DNA from: an uncultured Eubacteriales bacterium
Lineage (GTDB): Bacteria; Bacillota; Clostridia; Oscillospirales; CAG-272
Assembly: GCA_900321265.1 (NCBI GenBank)
Contig: ONVJ01000167.1
Coordinates: 1-14,315 of the forward strand
Length of the DNA: 14,315 nt
Direction of reading: 5' to 3'
Both the position numbers and the translations under genes were made by a program. The notes beneath the pieces were generated by a model, which was given only the letters and a program-made list of their open reading frames with translations, ran no database searches and had not been told where the DNA came from. This document shows, piece by piece, positions 13,133 through 14,315 of this stretch (position 1 is the first letter of the stretch; each line of letters opens with the position of its first letter).

Positions 13133-14236
13133 ATGGCAGAAGAGGTAAAAAAGCAGGAATACGTTGAGAACGACAAAAATCTCGTCGTCGAGACGGTCTT
13201 CCCCGACGCCGAGGACGCCGTCCTCCACAGCGTAAGAGAAGCTCCCTTTGAGCTTTACAATCTTTACGACCCGAAGAACACCCCGATCTTCCGCCGCCTC
13301 CCCGAGGATGTCGCGGCGGCGACGAGCCCTCAGGTCGCGAAGCTCTGCCGCGAGCCTGCCGGAGGCAGGATCCGCTTCTCCACCGACTCCCAGTACATCC
13401 TTCTCAAAACCGTCGAGCCTATCGTCGGGCGCAACTCCCACATGACCCTCGCCATGTCGGCAGGCTTTGATCTCTACGAGGACACCTCCGCCGACTCGAG
13501 ATATGTGAAGATGTTCATGCCTCCCTACAAGATGGACGGCGGATACGAGCAGATAATCCGCTTCGGCAGCAGGAAGCTGCGGTACTTCACGATAAACATG
13601 CCTATCCACTCGGTCGTTTCCGAAGTTTATGTAGGTCTTCAGCCCGACGCCGTCCTCGGTGAGGGAATGAAATATCTGCCCGGCGATCCGATCGTCGTAT
13701 ACGGCTCCTCGATAGTTCACGGCACCGCCGCGACTAGACCTGGTCTCACCTACCCGAACATCCTGTCAAGATACCTGAACCGCAACGTCCTGAACTACGG
13801 ATTCTCGGGAGCCGCCAAGGCCGAGATCCCGATGATGGAATATCTCGCCTCGCTCGACATGTCGGTCTTCGTATACGACTACGACCACAACGCCCCGAAC
13901 CCCGAATATCTGCGCGAGACGCACCGGCGAGGCTTCGAGATCATAAGGGCGGCGCATCCCGACATCCCGATCATCCTGATCACGAGGCCGAACGTCGCCA
14001 CCAACCCCGCCTTCGCGCAGGAGCGCAAGGACGTCGTCGTCGACACCTTCAGGGCCGCCAGGGCGGCAGGCGACCGTCGCGTCTGGTACATCGACGGCGA
14101 GACCTTCTTCCTCGGCAGATGGGAGAACGAGTGCACGATGGACGGAGTCCATCCGAACGACCTGGGCTTTACCCTGATGGCCGATTCGATCGAGGCCGTC
14201 ATCCGCCGCGCCCTCGCCGCCTGCGATGGAAAATAA
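13133..14236 (+). CDS. GxDLY / SGNH-hydrolase-type esterase, paralog 2
   Basis: This 367-residue protein shares the layout of the gene before it: LPEDVAAAT and RFSTDS in the N-terminal beta domain, a perfect GFDLY at 111-115 (PF14607), then the SGNH domain. GSSIVHG (191-197) gives nucleophile Ser193, GFSGAAKAE (223-231) is block II, YDHNAPN (250-256) follows, and MDGVHPND (336-343) supplies Asp337 and His340. Compared with paralog 1, the Asn of FSGN is Ala and SIT is SIV, so substrate or activity may differ. No signal peptide is present. The start ATG follows the first stop by 4 nt; the nearest Shine-Dalgarno (AGAGGAG) is 12 nt away, inside paralog 1. It overlaps the following mrnC start by 11 nt. 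The two probably arose by tandem duplication and may act as a heteromer or on related esters. Confidence 0.85.
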   Translation: MAEEVKKQEYVENDKNLVVETVFPDAEDAVLHSVREAPFELYNLYDPKNTPIFRRLPEDVAAATSPQVAKLCREPAGGRIRFSTDSQYILLKTVEPIVGRNSHMTLAMSAGFDLYEDTSADSRYVKMFMPPYKMDGGYEQIIRFGSRKLRYFTINMPIHSVVSEVYVGLQPDAVLGEGMKYLPGDPIVVYGSSIVHGTAATRPGLTYPNILSRYLNRNVLNYGFSGAAKAEIPMMEYLASLDMSVFVYDYDHNAPNPEYLRETHRRGFEIIRAAHPDIPIILITRPNVATNPAFAQERKDVVVDTFRAARAAGDRRVWYIDGETFFLGRWENECTMDGVHPNDLGFTLMADSIEAVIRRALAACDGK

Positions 14237-14315
14237 CGCCCCGGAGATCTCTCCGGACGTCGCCGATCCCACAGTCGAAGCGATGGCGTATCTCGGCGAC
14301 GCCGTCGTCGAGCTG
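14226..14315 (+). CDS. mrnC: Mini-ribonuclease III, N-terminal part (runs off window)
   Basis: Only 30 codons are in the window: MENNAPEISPDVADPT, then VEAMAYLGDAVVEL. The AYLGDAVVEL segment is the RNase III-family signature as found at the N-terminus of Mini-III, which has the catalytic domain but no double-stranded-RNA-binding domain; its Asp is an expected metal ligand. Mini-III matures 23S rRNA ends in Bacillota. In full RNase III this motif lies further from the start, which favours Mini-III. ATG at 14226 overlaps the esterase stop by 11 nt and has no obvious Shine-Dalgarno, so coupling is likely. The call rests on a short motif. Confidence 0.8.
   Translation, partial: MENNAPEISPDVADPTVEAMAYLGDAVVEL

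Overview
The window looks like the chromosome of a G+C-rich member of the Bacillota, probably a class Clostridia / Oscillospiraceae-type gut bacterium. The evidence is a Bacillota-type HPr kinase/phosphorylase, a Mini-ribonuclease III, a YdjI-like SPFH/zinc-ribbon protein, a PrsA-like lipoprotein, strong GGAGG ribosome binding sites and use of TTG starts. I see no rRNA, tRNA, CRISPR array, insertion sequence, integrase or phage gene. This is ordinary chromosomal sequence with several poorly characterised cell-envelope genes.

Everything from 1 to 9466 is on the minus strand and everything from 9748 to 14315 is on the plus strand, so the two halves diverge from an A+T-rich intergenic region at 9467-9747. 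Read in the direction of transcription, the left half contains: (a) hprK followed by a 4'-phosphopantetheinyl transferase, overlapping as TAATG (9466 to 7911); (b) a two-gene envelope operon with a near-consensus sigma-A promoter at 7804-7832, encoding a membrane-anchored phosphodiester-glycosidase-like protein and a large TcaA-like membrane protein with a repeated ectodomain (7726 to 4813), closed by a terminator at 4756-4799; (c) a YdjI-like SPFH protein with four zinc ribbons and a small DUF6935-like partner (4663 to 2663), followed by a strong hairpin at 2597-2644; (d) a ribulokinase (araB-like) and, 2 nt later, a PDZ/radical-SAM DUF512 protein that runs off the left edge.

The right half contains a PrsA-like peptidyl-prolyl isomerase lipoprotein, a membrane-anchored protein of unknown function, two tandem paralogous GxDLY/SGNH-hydrolase proteins, and the first 30 codons of Mini-RNase III (mrnC), which overlaps the second hydrolase gene.

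Two themes recur. One is sugar use and its control: ribulokinase, HPr kinase and possibly the intracellular SGNH esterases. The other is the envelope: the SPFH membrane scaffold, the TcaA-like protein, the NAGPA-like protein, the PrsA-like foldase and the unknown membrane protein. The most unusual points are the NAGPA-like protein that has lost the family's Gly-rich catalytic loop, the terminator-like hairpin whose T-tract touches the ribulokinase start codon, the TcaA-like repeated ectodomain, and the tandem GxDLY esterases with diverged motifs. I did not find convincing evidence of a wholly new system.
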